A DNA stretch of 64,000 bases from Halomonas sp. McH1-25 (GCF_022348165.1 NZ_JAKRFI010000009.1:141245-205244), one strand, 5' to 3'; positions 36,540 through 46,813 are shown, counted from the stretch's first letter. Made by a program: numbers and translations. The notes: generated from the letters alone by a model not told the origin.

Positions 36540-39388
36540 GCGACTATAAGCATACCCTGAACCTGCCTGAAACCGATTTCCCCATGCGTGGCAACCTGCC
36601 CAAGCGCGAACCGGCACGCATCCAGCGCTGGCAGGAAATCGACCTCTATCAGCGCCTGCGCGAGGCGGGCCAGGGCCGCAAGACGTTCGTGCTGCACGAT
36701 GGCCCTCCCTACGCCAATGGCAGCATCCACATCGGTCACGCCGTCAACAAGATTCTCAAGGACATCATCGTCAAGTCGAAGGGCCTGGCCGGTTTCGACG
36801 CACCCTATGTGCCGGGCTGGGACTGCCATGGTCTGCCCATCGAACACAAGGTCGAGACGACGCATGGCAAGCACCTGCCGCCCGACGAGGCGCGTGCGCT
36901 GTGCCGTGAATACGCCGCGGAGCAGATCCAGGGTCAGATGACCGATTTCGTGCGCCTTGGCGTGATCGGCGACTGGGAGCGTCCCTATCGCACCATGGAC
37001 TTCGTCAATGAGGCCGGCGAAGTCCGTGCGCTGGCCGAGATGGTTCGGCACGGCTACGTATTCAAGGGGCTCAAGCCGGTCAACTGGTGCTTCGACTGCG
37101 GCTCGGCGCTTGCCGAGGCCGAAGTCGAGTATGCCGACAAGCAATCCGATGCCGTCGATGTCGCCTTCGCGGCCGACGACGCCTCGGCGCTGGCCGCGGC
37201 CTTCGGCCTCGAGCGGCTTTCCCAGCCGGCCGCCGTGGTAATCTGGACCACCACGCCGTGGACCATTCCCGCCAACCAGGCGCTCAACGTGCATCCCGAC
37301 GTCAGCTATGCGCTGGTCGACACCGGGGAGCGCCTGCTGGTGCTGGCCGAGGCGCTGGTCGAGAGCTGCCTGCAGCGTTTCGGGCTGCAGGGCGAGGCGG
37401 TGGCCACCACGACCGGGGCCAAGCTCGAGAACCTGCGTTTCCGTCATCCGTTCTACGACCGCCTGTCGCCGGTTTATCTGGGCGATTACGTGGAAACCGA
37501 CGCGGGTACCGGTATCGTGCACTCCGCCCCGGCCTACGGCGTGGACGACTTCATGACATGCCGCGCCTATGGCATGGAATTCGAGGAGATCAAGAATCCC
37601 GTCATGGGCGACGGCGTTTATGTCGACGATCTGCCGTTCTTCGGCGGGCAGATGATCTGGAAGGCCAATCCGCAGGTCGTCGCCAAGCTCGAGGAGGTCG
37701 GTGCGCTGCTGGCCCACGAAAAGATCAGCCACAGCTACATGCACTGCTGGCGCCACAAGACCCCGGTGATCTACCGCGCCACGGCCCAGTGGTTCGTGGG
37801 CATGGATATCGAGGGGCAGGACGGCAGAACGCTGCGCCAGCGCGCACTGGAAGGCATCGAAGCGACTCAGTTCGTGCCGTCCTGGGGCAAGGCGCGCCTG
37901 CACTCGATGATCGCCAACCGGCCGGACTGGTGCATCTCGCGCCAGCGCAACTGGGGGGTGCCGATCCCGTTCTTCCTCGATCGGGCCAGCGGTGAACTGC
38001 ATCCGCGTACCGTCGAGTTGATGGACGCCGTGGCAAACCGCATCGAGAAGGAGGGCATCGATGCCTGGTTCCGTCTCGATCCCGCCGAGCTGCTGGGTGA
38101 CGAGGCCGCCAACTACGAAAAGGTCACCGACACGCTCGACGTGTGGTTCGATTCCGGCACGACACATTGGCATGTGCTGCGTGGCTCCCATGCTGCCGTT
38201 TTCGACCACCCCGAACAGGGCGAAGGGCCGGCGGCCGACCTCTACCTGGAAGGCTCCGACCAGCACCGCGGCTGGTTCCATTCCTCGTTGCTGACCGGCT
38301 GTGCCATCGACGGTCATCCGCCCTATAAGGGGCTGCTGACCCACGGCTTCACCGTCGATGCCCAGGGGCGCAAGATGTCCAAGTCGGTGGGCAACGTGGT
38401 CGCACCGCAGGAGGTAATGGACAAGCTGGGCGCCGATATCCTGCGGTTGTGGGTTGCTTCCACCGATTATTCCGGCGAGATGGCGGTCTCCGACGAGATT
38501 CTCAAGCGTACTGCCGACGTTTACCGGCGCATCCGCAACACGGCGCGCTTCCTGCTGGCCAACCTGAATGGTTTCGATGCCCAGCGCGATGCCGTGGCCT
38601 TCGAAGACATGCTGGCCTTGGACCAGTGGGTGGTCGACCGGGCCGCCCAGCTCCAGGCACGTATCGAGACGGCCTACAGCGACTATCGCTTCCTGGATGT
38701 CTACCAGCAGGTGCACACCTTCTGTGCCCGTGAGCTGGGCGGTTTCTACCTCGACGTGATCAAGGATCGTCAGTACACCACCCAGGCTGATTCCCTGGCG
38801 CGGCGCAGTTGCCAGACGGCGCTCTATCGCGTCGTCGAGGCATTGGCGCGCTGGGTGGCGCCGATTCTGTCGTTCACTGCCGAAGAGATCTACGAGCATA
38901 TCCCCGGCGAGCGCAAGCCGAGCGTGCTGCTCGAGACGTTCTATACGGACCTGCAGACCTTGGCCGACGATGCCGTGTTCGGTCGCGAGTTCTGGGAACA
39001 GGTGCTCGAGGTCAAACAGGCCGTCAACAAATGCCTGGAAGACGCGCGCAATGCCAAGGTCATCAAGAGTGGCCTGGCTGCCGAGGTGACGCTCTACGTC
39101 GACGACACGTTGCGTGAAACCCTGGGCCGCCTGGGCCGGGAGCTGCGCTTCGTGCTGCTGACCAGCGAAGTGCATCTGGCGTCGCTGGAGAATGCCGAGG
39201 CCAGCAGTGCCGAGGCGACCGATCTGGAGAACCTCAGGGTGGCAGTGGCAGCCAGCTCTCACGCCAAGTGTGAGCGCTGCTGGCATCACCGTGAGGATGT
39301 GGGCAGCCATGCCGAGCATCCCGACCTGTGCGGGCGTTGCATCAGTAACCTGCCGGAGGGGTCCGGTGAAGAGCGTCACTATGCTTGA
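36536..39388 (+). CDS. ileS: Isoleucyl-tRNA synthetase
   Basis: Class I synthetase that charges tRNA-Ile. The 950 residues include the HIGH motif as [11 protein letters not shown] (about residue 60), the editing CP1 domain ([13 protein letters not shown]), the KMSKS motif KMSKSVGNV, and a C-terminal zinc finger with [10 protein letters not shown]...CGRC. Length and zinc site match the eubacterial E. coli-type enzyme. It starts within the ribF stop (ATGA) and overlaps lspA by 8 bases, so the operon is tightly packed. Confidence 0.98.
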   Translation: MSDYKHTLNLPETDFPMRGNLPKREPARIQRWQEIDLYQRLREAGQGRKTFVLHDGPPYANGSIHIGHAVNKILKDIIVKSKGLAGFDAPYVPGWDCHGLPIEHKVETTHGKHLPPDEARALCREYAAEQIQGQMTDFVRLGVIGDWERPYRTMDFVNEAGEVRALAEMVRHGYVFKGLKPVNWCFDCGSALAEAEVEYADKQSDAVDVAFAADDASALAAAFGLERLSQPAAVVIWTTTPWTIPANQALNVHPDVSYALVDTGERLLVLAEALVESCLQRFGLQGEAVATTTGAKLENLRFRHPFYDRLSPVYLGDYVETDAGTGIVHSAPAYGVDDFMTCRAYGMEFEEIKNPVMGDGVYVDDLPFFGGQMIWKANPQVVAKLEEVGALLAHEKISHSYMHCWRHKTPVIYRATAQWFVGMDIEGQDGRTLRQRALEGIEATQFVPSWGKARLHSMIANRPDWCISRQRNWGVPIPFFLDRASGELHPRTVELMDAVANRIEKEGIDAWFRLDPAELLGDEAANYEKVTDTLDVWFDSGTTHWHVLRGSHAAVFDHPEQGEGPAADLYLEGSDQHRGWFHSSLLTGCAIDGHPPYKGLLTHGFTVDAQGRKMSKSVGNVVAPQEVMDKLGADILRLWVASTDYSGEMAVSDEILKRTADVYRRIRNTARFLLANLNGFDAQRDAVAFEDMLALDQWVVDRAAQLQARIETAYSDYRFLDVYQQVHTFCARELGGFYLDVIKDRQYTTQADSLARRSCQTALYRVVEALARWVAPILSFTAEEIYEHIPGERKPSVLLETFYTDLQTLADDAVFGREFWEQVLEVKQAVNKCLEDARNAKVIKSGLAAEVTLYVDDTLRETLGRLGRELRFVLLTSEVHLASLENAEASSAEATDLENLRVAVAASSHAKCERCWHHREDVGSHAEHPDLCGRCISNLPEGSGEERHYA

Positions 39389-39899
39389 GTCGCAGGCCAA
39401 GCCGATGGCTCATCCGTTGCGCTGGCTGTGGCTGTCGGTCGCGGTGGTCGTTCTCGACCTGGGCACCAAGGCGTTGGCCAGCAGCTTGCTGACTTATGGC
39501 CAGCCGGTCGTGGTTCTGCCGGTCTTCAATCTGACGCTACTGCACAATACCGGCGCCGCTTTCAGCTTTCTGGCAGAGCACGATGGCTGGCAGCGTTGGC
39601 TTTTCGCGTTCATTGCCATCGGCGCGAGCATCGGACTGACCATATGGCTGACACGTCTCAGGGCCCACGAGAAACTGATGGCCGCATCGCTGGCGCTGGT
39701 GATCGGCGGAGCGCTGGGCAACCTTTACGACCGACTGGTTCACGGTTATGTCGTGGATTTCCTATCCTTCCATTGGCAGAGCCACTATTTCCCGGCCTTC
39801 AACCTGGCCGATACGGCCATTACGTTGGGAGCCATCGGCATGATTATCGAGTCCCTGCGCGATGCGCGCGGGGAACGTGACAAGGCCTCGCGGTCTTGA
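39381..39899 (+). CDS. lspA: Lipoprotein signal peptidase
   Basis: Inner-membrane aspartyl protease that cleaves signal peptides from prolipoproteins after lipidation. 172 residues with four helices. The catalytic Asp pair is in [15 protein letters not shown] and [11 protein letters not shown], and NTGAAFSFL is the conserved helix-2 block. The ATG at 39381 overlaps the ileS end by 8 bases. Confidence 0.97.
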   Translation: MLESQAKPMAHPLRWLWLSVAVVVLDLGTKALASSLLTYGQPVVVLPVFNLTLLHNTGAAFSFLAEHDGWQRWLFAFIAIGASIGLTIWLTRLRAHEKLMAASLALVIGGALGNLYDRLVHGYVVDFLSFHWQSHYFPAFNLADTAITLGAIGMIIESLRDARGERDKASRS

Positions 39900-39918
39900 T
39901 CTCGAATACAGGACGCAA

Positions 39919-40368
39919 ATGATGAGCGAATATCGTATCGGCGACGGCATGGAAGTCACCCTGCACTTCACCCTCAAGCTCGAGGACGGCTCGGTGGTCG
40001 ACTCGACCCGTGACAAGCAGCCGGCGACGTTCCAGTATGGGGACGGCAACCTGCCCCCGGGATTCGAGTCGCCGATCAAGGGACTGACCGACGGCGACAC
40101 CGGCAGCTATACCATCTCGCCCGAGCACGCATTCGGCCAGCACAACCCGCAGAACGTGCAGCGCATTCCGCGCGATAGTTTCGAGGGGCCGGAACTGGAG
40201 GAAGGGCTGGTGATGTCGTTTTCCGATGCGGCGGGCGGCGAGCTGCCGGGCGTTATCGCCAGTATCGACGACACCCACGTGGACGTGGACTTCAATCATC
40301 CGTTGGCCGGGCGTACCCTGACCTTCGACGTGGAGGTCATTGAGGTGAAGCCGGTCACTACCCACTGA
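39919..40368 (+). CDS. fkpB: FKBP-type peptidyl-prolyl isomerase, SlpA type
   Basis: Cytoplasmic proline isomerase/chaperone of 149 residues. [18 protein letters not shown] and the inserted-in-flap region with [11 protein letters not shown] are typical of the SlpA/FkpB group. AGGA lies 5 bases before the ATG at 39919. Its position between lspA and ispH is the conserved gammaproteobacterial order. Confidence 0.96.
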   Translation: MMSEYRIGDGMEVTLHFTLKLEDGSVVDSTRDKQPATFQYGDGNLPPGFESPIKGLTDGDTGSYTISPEHAFGQHNPQNVQRIPRDSFEGPELEEGLVMSFSDAAGGELPGVIASIDDTHVDVDFNHPLAGRTLTFDVEVIEVKPVTTH

Positions 40369-40420
40369 CGGACGTTTCATTTTTCCGCCACGATACCGAG
40401 CGTATCAAGCGAGGCTTTAC

Positions 40421-41374
40421 ATGCAGATCAAGCTGGCCAACCCCCGCGGCTTCTGTGCCGGTGTCGACCGTGCCATCGAGATCGTCAACCGCGCCTTGGA
40501 CGTGCTGGGGCCACCCATCTACGTGCGTCATGAAGTCGTGCACAATCGCTTCGTGGTGGAGACGCTGCGCAACCGCGGGGCGATCTTCGTCGAGGAACTC
40601 GACGAGGTTCCCGATGATGTCACGGTGATCTTCTCCGCCCACGGCGTGTCGCGGGCCGTCCAGCAGGAAGCCGAGCGGCGCGGCCTCAAGATCTTCGATG
40701 CCACCTGTCCGCTGGTGACCAAGGTGCATATGGAAGTCCTGCGTTACGCCAAGCGCGGCCAGGAGTGCATTCTCATCGGCCATGCCGGCCATCCCGAAGT
40801 GGAAGGCACCATGGGCCGCTATGACACCTCGCATGGCGGCGCCATCTACCTGGTCGAGGACGAGGCCGATGTCGAGGCACTTCAAGTCCACAATCCCGAG
40901 GGCTTGGCCTTCGTCACCCAGACCACCCTGTCGATGGACGACACTGCCAAGGTCATCGATGCGCTACGCGCCAAGTTCCCGGCGATCCAGGGGCCACGCA
41001 AGGACGACATCTGCTACGCCACACAGAATCGTCAGGACGCCGTGCGCGAGCTGGCCGAAGGGAGTGATCTGGTTCTGGTGGTGGGCAGCGTCAACAGTTC
41101 CAATTCCAACCGCCTGCGCGAACTGGCCGAACGCATGGGCACGCCGGCACAACTCATCGATGATGCCAGCATCATCGACGAAAGTTGGCTGGAGGGGGTC
41201 GAGACGATCGGCATCACTGCCGGCGCCAGCGCCCCGGAAGTGCTGGTGCAAGGCGTGATCGAGCGCCTGCGCGAACTGGGCGCCGAGTTGCCACAGGAAC
41301 TCGAGGGCCGCGAAGAAACCATCGTCTTCTCGATGCCCCGTGAATTGCGCGAGCAGGTCATCGTCAGCAGTTGA
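40421..41374 (+). CDS. ispH: 4-hydroxy-3-methylbut-2-enyl diphosphate reductase
   Basis: Last step of the MEP isoprenoid pathway: a [4Fe-4S] enzyme that makes IPP and DMAPP. 317 residues. The cluster cysteines are in [21 protein letters not shown] and [15 protein letters not shown]-type residues are in [11 protein letters not shown]. It is the last gene of the ribF-ileS-lspA-fkpB-ispH operon, followed by a strong terminator. Its product feeds IspB upstream. Confidence 0.98.
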   Translation: MQIKLANPRGFCAGVDRAIEIVNRALDVLGPPIYVRHEVVHNRFVVETLRNRGAIFVEELDEVPDDVTVIFSAHGVSRAVQQEAERRGLKIFDATCPLVTKVHMEVLRYAKRGQECILIGHAGHPEVEGTMGRYDTSHGGAIYLVEDEADVEALQVHNPEGLAFVTQTTLSMDDTAKVIDALRAKFPAIQGPRKDDICYATQNRQDAVRELAEGSDLVLVVGSVNSSNSNRLRELAERMGTPAQLIDDASIIDESWLEGVETIGITAGASAPEVLVQGVIERLRELGAELPQELEGREETIVFSMPRELREQVIVSS

Positions 41375-41397
41375 GAAGACTCATCGGCAATTCAATG

Positions 41398-41425
41398 AAA
41401 AGTCGGGCCCAGGCCCGACTTTTTT
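41398..41425 (+). terminator. Terminator after ispH
   Basis: AAA then AGTCGGGC (41401-41408), loop CCAG, GCCCGACT (41413-41420) and T-tract. Confidence 0.92.
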
Positions 41426-41497
41426 ATGGATGGTCGGCTGACAGGCTCGTATAGAGTGATACATACTGAAACAAAACTATCGAGCGCAGGTGACGTG

Positions 41498-41893
41498 ATG
41501 CGGGGACGCGAGGGTGGCTTCACTCTGATCGAGTTGATGATCGTCGTCGTGATCATCGGCATCCTGGCCGCTATCGCCTATCCCAGCTACACGCGCTATG
41601 TGCAGGAATCCAGACGGACGGATGCCCAGGCCATGCTGGTGGAGATCGCCGGGCAACTGGAGCGCTGCTATACGACGCAAAACAGTTATCAGGGCGGTGC
41701 ATGCCCCTCGGGGGAACTCTCCTCGGAAGAGCGCTACTACACCGTCAAGATCGTGTCCTCGGCGGCGCAATACACGCTGACGGCGAGCCCCCAGAACGCC
41801 CAGTTGGGCGATGCCTGCGGCAACTTCACGCTGGACCAGACAGGCGCCCGGGGCTTCACGGGAACGTCGGGGAGTCAGGATGAGTGCTGGTAG
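41498..41893 (+). CDS. Type IV pilin PilE-like minor pilin
   Basis: A 131-residue prepilin. A short leader ending G-G is followed by FTLIELMIVVVIIGILAAIA, the N-methylation and hydrophobic helix cleaved by PilD after Gly. The body has paired cysteines (RCYTTQNSYQGGACPS...GDACG...DECW), like the PilE minor pilins of pseudomonads. The ATG at 41498 follows an AGGTGACG; a longer frame from 41426 lacks a prepilin-type leader. First of five overlapping pilin genes; it overlaps the next gene by 14 bases. Confidence 0.92.
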   Translation: MRGREGGFTLIELMIVVVIIGILAAIAYPSYTRYVQESRRTDAQAMLVEIAGQLERCYTTQNSYQGGACPSGELSSEERYYTVKIVSSAAQYTLTASPQNAQLGDACGNFTLDQTGARGFTGTSGSQDECW

Positions 41894-42338
41894 CCTCACT
41901 CGGCAGGCGGGGTTCACGCTGATCGAGTTGCTCGTCACGCTGGGTGTAGCGGTACTCCTGGCTACGATCGCGGTGCCCGGCATTCAGCAGTGGGTGGCAA
42001 GCAACCGGGAGTCCGCCATGGCAATTGACATAAGAGGCGGCCTCAACCTGGCCCGCAGTGAGGCCATCAAGCGCCGTTTGCCCGTGTCATTGAGTGAAAC
42101 GGGCGGCGACCTTCAGATACAAGCACAAGGCGCGACGCTACGGCACATCGACCTTGCCCGCCAAGCGACACTGACGTTGCCCGCAGGCGCGATCACCTTC
42201 ACTGCTCTGGGGCATCTGGCCGACAACTCCGGTGATCGTATCTGTGCGGTACTGGCCGGCGGTAATACGCTGCGTTTCGCGCTTTCTCCGGCCGGTGGAT
42301 TGAGGGCATCGCAAACGGACGACTGCAGCAATGGATAG
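41880..42338 (+). CDS. fimT: GspH/FimT-type minor pilin
   Basis: A 152-residue prepilin: MSAGSLTRQAG then FTLIELLVTLGVAVLLATIA, followed by ASNRESAMAIDIRGGLNLARSEAIKR, the FimT/GspH helix. It probably helps to prime the type IV pilus or capture DNA, as FimT does in some competent bacteria. The C-terminus is short. Translationally coupled to both neighbours. Confidence 0.9.
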   Translation: MSAGSLTRQAGFTLIELLVTLGVAVLLATIAVPGIQQWVASNRESAMAIDIRGGLNLARSEAIKRRLPVSLSETGGDLQIQAQGATLRHIDLARQATLTLPAGAITFTALGHLADNSGDRICAVLAGGNTLRFALSPAGGLRASQTDDCSNG

Positions 42339-42771
42339 CTATCCGAGGTCGCCGGCTTCCCGTAGCGCGCGTGGCTTCACCTTGGTCGAAGCTTTGGTGG
42401 CGCTGTTGGTGCTGGCGATCGGGCTGCTGGGCGTAGCGGGCATGCAGCTCAAGTCACTACAGAGTGCACATGCCGGCTACCAGCGCGCCATCGCCTCGTT
42501 GGCGGCGCAAGATGCGGTCGAGATTCTTTGGTCCGGTGTGGACATGACTAGCAGTACATGCCCGCCGATCTCGCTGCTCGAAGACAAGCGATGGGTAACG
42601 CGATGGCAAACTTTTCTCCCAGGCTTGCAGGAGCCCATCGCCAGCGGCCCCACCGGCGATTGCATCTACGACATTCAAGTCAAGTGGAACGATCAGCGCT
42701 TCGGTGACGCAGAGTCGTCGCCCGTCTTCACCTACAGGGCGCGCCTACCCAAGGGAACAGTGGGATCATGA
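42331..42771 (+). CDS. pilV: Minor pilin PilV
   Basis: A 146-residue prepilin with leader RSARG then FTLVEALVALLVLAIGLLGV and GMQLKSLQSAHAGYQRAIA, the PilV signature. It belongs to the priming complex of the type IV pilus tip. The start overlaps the fimT stop by 8 bases and the end overlaps pilW by 4. Composition is still GC-rich, unlike the next two genes. Confidence 0.88.
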   Translation: MDSYPRSPASRSARGFTLVEALVALLVLAIGLLGVAGMQLKSLQSAHAGYQRAIASLAAQDAVEILWSGVDMTSSTCPPISLLEDKRWVTRWQTFLPGLQEPIASGPTGDCIYDIQVKWNDQRFGDAESSPVFTYRARLPKGTVGS

Positions 42772-43256
42772 AGTGCAAAGCCAGTAACGCCGGCTTCACT
42801 CTGGTGGAGCTGATGGTCGCTCTGCTGATCGGCTTGTTGATCATGTTGGGGGCCGGGCAGCTCTATTTAACAGGATTTCAGAATTTTAAAGACATTGAAG
42901 CGTTAAGCGATAGGCAGGCTGCACTGACCTACGCGGCAGACATGCTGATACGTGATATACGGCGTGCGGATATCAGAAAAACTTGTGATGATTTTGAAGA
43001 GAATGATTTTGAACTGTCGTTAAGTGTTGAAGGGAAATGTCGTTATTATGGGCTTAAATATTATTCTGATATTGGAAGTGTGTCGCTCAGGCTGAATATA
43101 TATGGCGAGGGCTGGCAGCCGGTAGTGAGTGGCTTTAGGGATGTGGATTCGTTTTCAGTCGATCCTTTGGGTAAAGGTTTTTTTAAAATAACTTTCGAGC
43201 TGAATGGTGAGTCCGAGATTGTCTTTCATGCGCAGAATAGGCATGGGCGATTCTAA
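42768..43256 (+). CDS. PilW-like minor pilin with a divergent, short C-terminal domain
   Basis: Prepilin of 162 residues. MKCKASNAG then FTLVELMVALLIGLLIMLGAGQLYL matches PilW, but PilW proteins are usually much longer (250-350 residues). After about residue 30 codon use changes sharply to AT-rich codons and the body has no recognised domain. ATGA overlap with pilV. The shift inside the gene suggests recombination that kept the conserved helix and replaced the exposed part. Confidence 0.8.
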   Translation: MKCKASNAGFTLVELMVALLIGLLIMLGAGQLYLTGFQNFKDIEALSDRQAALTYAADMLIRDIRRADIRKTCDDFEENDFELSLSVEGKCRYYGLKYYSDIGSVSLRLNIYGEGWQPVVSGFRDVDSFSVDPLGKGFFKITFELNGESEIVFHAQNRHGRF

Positions 43257-43296
43257 GCCGTTTCCACGAATAAACGCTATCTTACAAGAGGGCGCA

Positions 43297-45045
43297 ATGA
43301 AAGGACAACAGGGTGCAGCGCTGATCGTCGTCCTCGTTCTGCTGACGGTTTCCTTGATGCTGGGGCTCTCCAGTGTGCAGTCTTCACTGATTGATGAGCG
43401 GGTGGCGGGTAACTACCGGGCGATTACGCAGGCCCAAATGGCAGCAGAGTCCGGGCTTTCCAACTTCCATGGTATTGTGCAAGAAGGCGCTTTTAAGGAA
43501 GAATTTTACAAAGAGTTTGCGGCAAAAGGTACCGGTGATAAGCTTAGCCTTGAGGGAGCATGGAAAAATGGCAGCTATGCGTCATCCCACTATGAAATAA
43601 GAAGTTTAAAGAAGATAGATGAGCGGCATTTTTCGGTAGAAAGCGTAGGCATGGCGGATAGGGATACTGCAAGCAGGGTTGCATACTCTTATTATTCAAT
43701 GGCCGTCCCCGGGGAACCAGTTTTTGTTGGCCCTGTTGCTTGTGAGAGCCTGAATTTTAATGCGGATTTCATGGATAGTTATGACTCCAGAGTGGCGGGG
43801 GGGTATGGTGGTAGTAACTCTAAAAGGAGTCTGGCTAATATTGGCATCGTCTCGAGTGATGGGGTGAACATGAAAATCTCCCGGGGAGGTACACAGCTCT
43901 ACGGGAATATACTTTCCCGCAGTTCTGTGGAAATTCTAGGGGGAGGCTCAAGAATCATTGGCAATATAAGGGCCAATGGTGATGTCAGTGTCCTTGGGTC
44001 AAGCCAAGTGACGGGAGATATATCAGCCAAGGGCAACGTGAGGTTAGGTAACTCAACAACCGTCGGGGGCGGCGTGACATCTGATAGAGATGTCATTATG
44101 GAAAGTTGGGGCGCTGTCATAAACGGAAACGTTGCTTCTGCTGGTGCCCTGCATACTGGTGACGGAGGGCAGATAAAGGGAAATGTAAATGCCGTGAAGA
44201 GCATAACGACCAGTGGCTGGAGTCAGAGAATATATGGTCTTGCGCAGGCAGGAGAATTTGTTTCACAAGGTGGCGGTGGGCTGGATGTCCAGGTGCCTAA
44301 CAGGAAGACGGGTAATGTCGATGTTTTACCTGTCGAAAGCATAAAAGAACGGCAGTGCGATTTTCTTAACTTAGCGGGGGGGATAGCATCTCTTGAGGAT
44401 GTTGAATCTTTAGGCGCTTTAAATGTCGATAATGGCAGAAGTTATCAGCTCCTTGCCGGTTCGAGGAGTGAAGGAGGCGCCTTGCATGATGAAGTCGCGT
44501 TCATGGGAGAGCAGGCCGCAGTGGTAAGGCTGGACTCCTTGAATGTCGGTGGGGGTGCAATGTTTGAAGTTTCTGGCGGAAAGCCCATTGTTTTGTTTGT
44601 GGATGGGGATGTCGATCTAGGCGGAGGAGCTACCTTTAAAATAAAGGGGGAAGGAACCAAGCTTAAAATAGTGACCAAGGGAAGTTTTCGCCAAAGCTTG
44701 GATGCAGACAAGCTTGTGATAGATGTAGATACAGACAGTGGTTCCAATGTCGTCGATGATGATAATAACCCTATATTCTCTTTGTACACGACTGGTGATG
44801 TGAGTATTTCCGGTGCGGCGAAGTTTTATGGGTCGATATATGCACCTTATTCAACAGTTGAAGTTAATGCAGGAGGAGGCTTTTTTGGCGCCATGCATGT
44901 TAAAAACTTGACAGTGTCTGGAGGTGATGGGGTGCACTTCGACGAGGCCCTCTTAGAGAGTGATGTCGGAGGAGGCGGAGAAGGTGAGAATAACGATCCT
45001 GTTCTGGTCGGCTTCTGCGCTGAAGATACGTCTTCCTGTATATAA
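43297..45045 (+). CDS. Large PilX-like pilin protein with a repetitive beta-helix-like body
   Basis: A 582-residue protein. Residues 1-60 are PilX-like: MKGQQGAALIVVLVLLTVSL, then ERVAGNYRAITQAQMAAESG. Residues about 190-350 are short Gly/Val/Ile/Asn-rich rungs (GNILSRSSVEILGGGS, GNIRANGDVSVLGSS, GDISAKGNVRLGNS), like bactofilin or other parallel beta-helices. The end (FYGSIYAPYSTVEVNAGGGF, FFGAMHVKNLTVSG) resembles the C-terminal domain of other long PilX/PilW-like proteins. Ordinary PilX is about 150-200 residues. It is probably a secreted, pilus-linked adhesin or tip component. GAGGG lies 5 bases before the ATG. The coding sequence is AT-richer than its surroundings. Confidence 0.82.
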   Translation: MKGQQGAALIVVLVLLTVSLMLGLSSVQSSLIDERVAGNYRAITQAQMAAESGLSNFHGIVQEGAFKEEFYKEFAAKGTGDKLSLEGAWKNGSYASSHYEIRSLKKIDERHFSVESVGMADRDTASRVAYSYYSMAVPGEPVFVGPVACESLNFNADFMDSYDSRVAGGYGGSNSKRSLANIGIVSSDGVNMKISRGGTQLYGNILSRSSVEILGGGSRIIGNIRANGDVSVLGSSQVTGDISAKGNVRLGNSTTVGGGVTSDRDVIMESWGAVINGNVASAGALHTGDGGQIKGNVNAVKSITTSGWSQRIYGLAQAGEFVSQGGGGLDVQVPNRKTGNVDVLPVESIKERQCDFLNLAGGIASLEDVESLGALNVDNGRSYQLLAGSRSEGGALHDEVAFMGEQAAVVRLDSLNVGGGAMFEVSGGKPIVLFVDGDVDLGGGATFKIKGEGTKLKIVTKGSFRQSLDADKLVIDVDTDSGSNVVDDDNNPIFSLYTTGDVSISGAAKFYGSIYAPYSTVEVNAGGGFFGAMHVKNLTVSGGDGVHFDEALLESDVGGGGEGENNDPVLVGFCAEDTSSCI

Positions 45046-45074
45046 TTGGAGCATCTTGGTATTTGAGCAGAGAG

Positions 45075-45647
45075 TTAATGAAAGGTCTGGGTGTTTTTTA
45101 CTGAAACACGCCCTAAATTACTCACAATGACCTGCGTTTCCGTGCCTTGCTTCATGCAAATGCGGAATGTGCCATTGTGACTCGTGGGCCAGCCCAGCAT
45201 GCCATAGCGTATGGGGCGGCCATCCTTGCGGTAGGTTATCGATGTCGCATGGCTGCCATCGAAGATTTTCAGTATCTCGCTGTCAGAGATATCTCCTCCT
45301 TTCGCTCTTCCTTCTATTACGACCAGCGGCGCTGTCCAATCTCCACTGGAGCAAGTTAACCGGTCCGCACTGGGACAAACCGTAACCGTAGTCCGTCTCG
45401 TAATCGCCGCATTCCTGGCCATCGCCAGCGCCGTCCTGATCCGCATCACCTCAGCCGCCACCTCATTGCGTGCCACGAATTGCTGGTAGCTGGGCACCGC
45501 CCAGGTTGCCATGATCGCCAGTACCCCCATCGCCACCAGCAGTTCGATCAGGGTGAACCCGGTCTGGCTCGTGACTGCCCGGCGAGTCCGGTTCCGTAGT
45601 GTCGCACCCGGGGGCATCCATGGGGCGTGAGTGGTATCTTTTTGCAT
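45075..45647 (-). CDS. GspH/FimT-type pseudopilin on the opposite strand
   Basis: A 190-residue prepilin-like protein: leader to SQTG, then FTLIELLVAMGVLAIMATWA, FVARNEVAAEVMRIRTALAM, paired Cys in VCPSADRLTCSSGDW and a GspH-like C-terminal domain. It points toward the pilin operon and converges with the large PilX-like gene, 29 bases away. The start is uncertain: ATG at 45647 leaves a long leader of about 29 residues, and an ATG ten codons in is possible. It is a second fimT-type copy, separate from the operon's own. Confidence 0.83.
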   Translation of the reverse strand: MQKDTTHAPWMPPGATLRNRTRRAVTSQTGFTLIELLVAMGVLAIMATWAVPSYQQFVARNEVAAEVMRIRTALAMARNAAITRRTTVTVCPSADRLTCSSGDWTAPLVVIEGRAKGGDISDSEILKIFDGSHATSITYRKDGRPIRYGMLGWPTSHNGTFRICMKQGTETQVIVSNLGRVSVKNTQTFH

Positions 45648-45703
45648 CGCTGCATTGTGCGTGATGCAGAGAGAAACCCATGTAAGCGAGGGCGGAACCT
45701 GTC

Positions 45704-46789
45704 GTGAGAGATTTTCTGGTAGTGGGCGGTGGCGTCATCGGCATGATGACGACCTTGCAACTGGCCGATGCCGGCCACCGGGTGACGTTGATCGAACGGG
45801 GTGTGTGCGGGCGCGAGGCGTCCTGGGCCGGAGGCGGTATCGTCTCGCCATTGTATCCCTGGCGCTACAGCATGCCCATTTCCCAGCTGTCGCGTTGGTC
45901 CGAGGGGTTTTATCCCGAGCTGTCGCTGCGCTTGCTGGAAGAGACGGGTATCGATCCGGAGTATCGTCAGAAGGGGTTGCTCTATCTGCGCGTCGATGAC
46001 GAAGCTCGGGCATTGGATTGGGCACGTGAGGTCGGCAAGCCGCTGGAGCGGGTCGGCGCCGACTTCCTCTATGCCAAGGAGCCACAGGCTGCGCCGGGAT
46101 TCGATGGCGGGCTTTGGATGCCGACACTGGGCAGCATTCGCAACCCGCGGCTGGGTCAGGCCCTGCGCGCCCGTCTGGAAGCGATGCCGAAAGTCGACCT
46201 GCGCGAGGGTATAGCGGTCGAGCGTCTCATGATCGACAGGGAGCGTGTCATCGGGGTGGCCAGCCGAGAGGAGCGGTTCGATGCCGAGTGCGTGATCGTC
46301 TGCGGCGGCGCCTGGGCCGGCCAATTGCTGGAAACTGCGCGCGTGGCTTTGCCGGTACGTCCGGTGAAGGGCCAGATGATCCTGTTCAAGGCCCCGCCGG
46401 GGTTGGTGGAGCGCGTGGTATTGATGGATGGCCGCTACGTCATCCCGCGCAATGACGGACGGATACTGGCCGGGTCGACCCTAGAGGAGACGGGGTACGA
46501 CAAGGCCGTCACCGCCGAGGCGCGCGACTCGCTTTACGAAAGTGCATTGCGCATCATCCCCGCCCTGTCGGAGTGTCCGGTGGAGCACCACTGGGCGGGG
46601 CTGCGTCCGGGGTCGCCGGATGGTATTCCCTTCATCGGCGCCGTGCCTGGCATCGAGGGACTGCACGTCAATGCCGGCCACTATCGCAATGGACTGGTGC
46701 TGGCACCGGCATCGACGCACCTGCTGGTCGATCAATTGCTGGGGCGCACGCCGATTCTCGATCCCGAACCGTATCGGTTGGGCGTCTAG
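45704..46789 (+). CDS. thiO: Glycine oxidase ThiO (FAD-dependent)
   Basis: FAD enzyme of 361 residues that oxidises glycine to iminoglycine for thiamine thiazole synthesis. The Rossmann motif is FLVVGGGVIGMMTTLQLADAG, with the C-terminal FAD block GLRPGSPDGIPFIG and the NAGHYRNGLVLAP typical of ThiO. The start is GTG at 45704. No other thi genes are near. A D-amino-acid oxidase-type substrate range is possible. Confidence 0.9.
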   Translation: MRDFLVVGGGVIGMMTTLQLADAGHRVTLIERGVCGREASWAGGGIVSPLYPWRYSMPISQLSRWSEGFYPELSLRLLEETGIDPEYRQKGLLYLRVDDEARALDWAREVGKPLERVGADFLYAKEPQAAPGFDGGLWMPTLGSIRNPRLGQALRARLEAMPKVDLREGIAVERLMIDRERVIGVASREERFDAECVIVCGGAWAGQLLETARVALPVRPVKGQMILFKAPPGLVERVVLMDGRYVIPRNDGRILAGSTLEETGYDKAVTAEARDSLYESALRIIPALSECPVEHHWAGLRPGSPDGIPFIGAVPGIEGLHVNAGHYRNGLVLAPASTHLLVDQLLGRTPILDPEPYRLGV

Positions 46790-46813
46790 GCAGCGCCTGC
46801 CGAGGCGGGGCTG

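Noticed and set aside
36377..39400. 1007-codon minus-strand frame opposite ileS
   Set aside because: Codon-bias artefact of the real ileS frame; ileS has all synthetase motifs on the plus strand.
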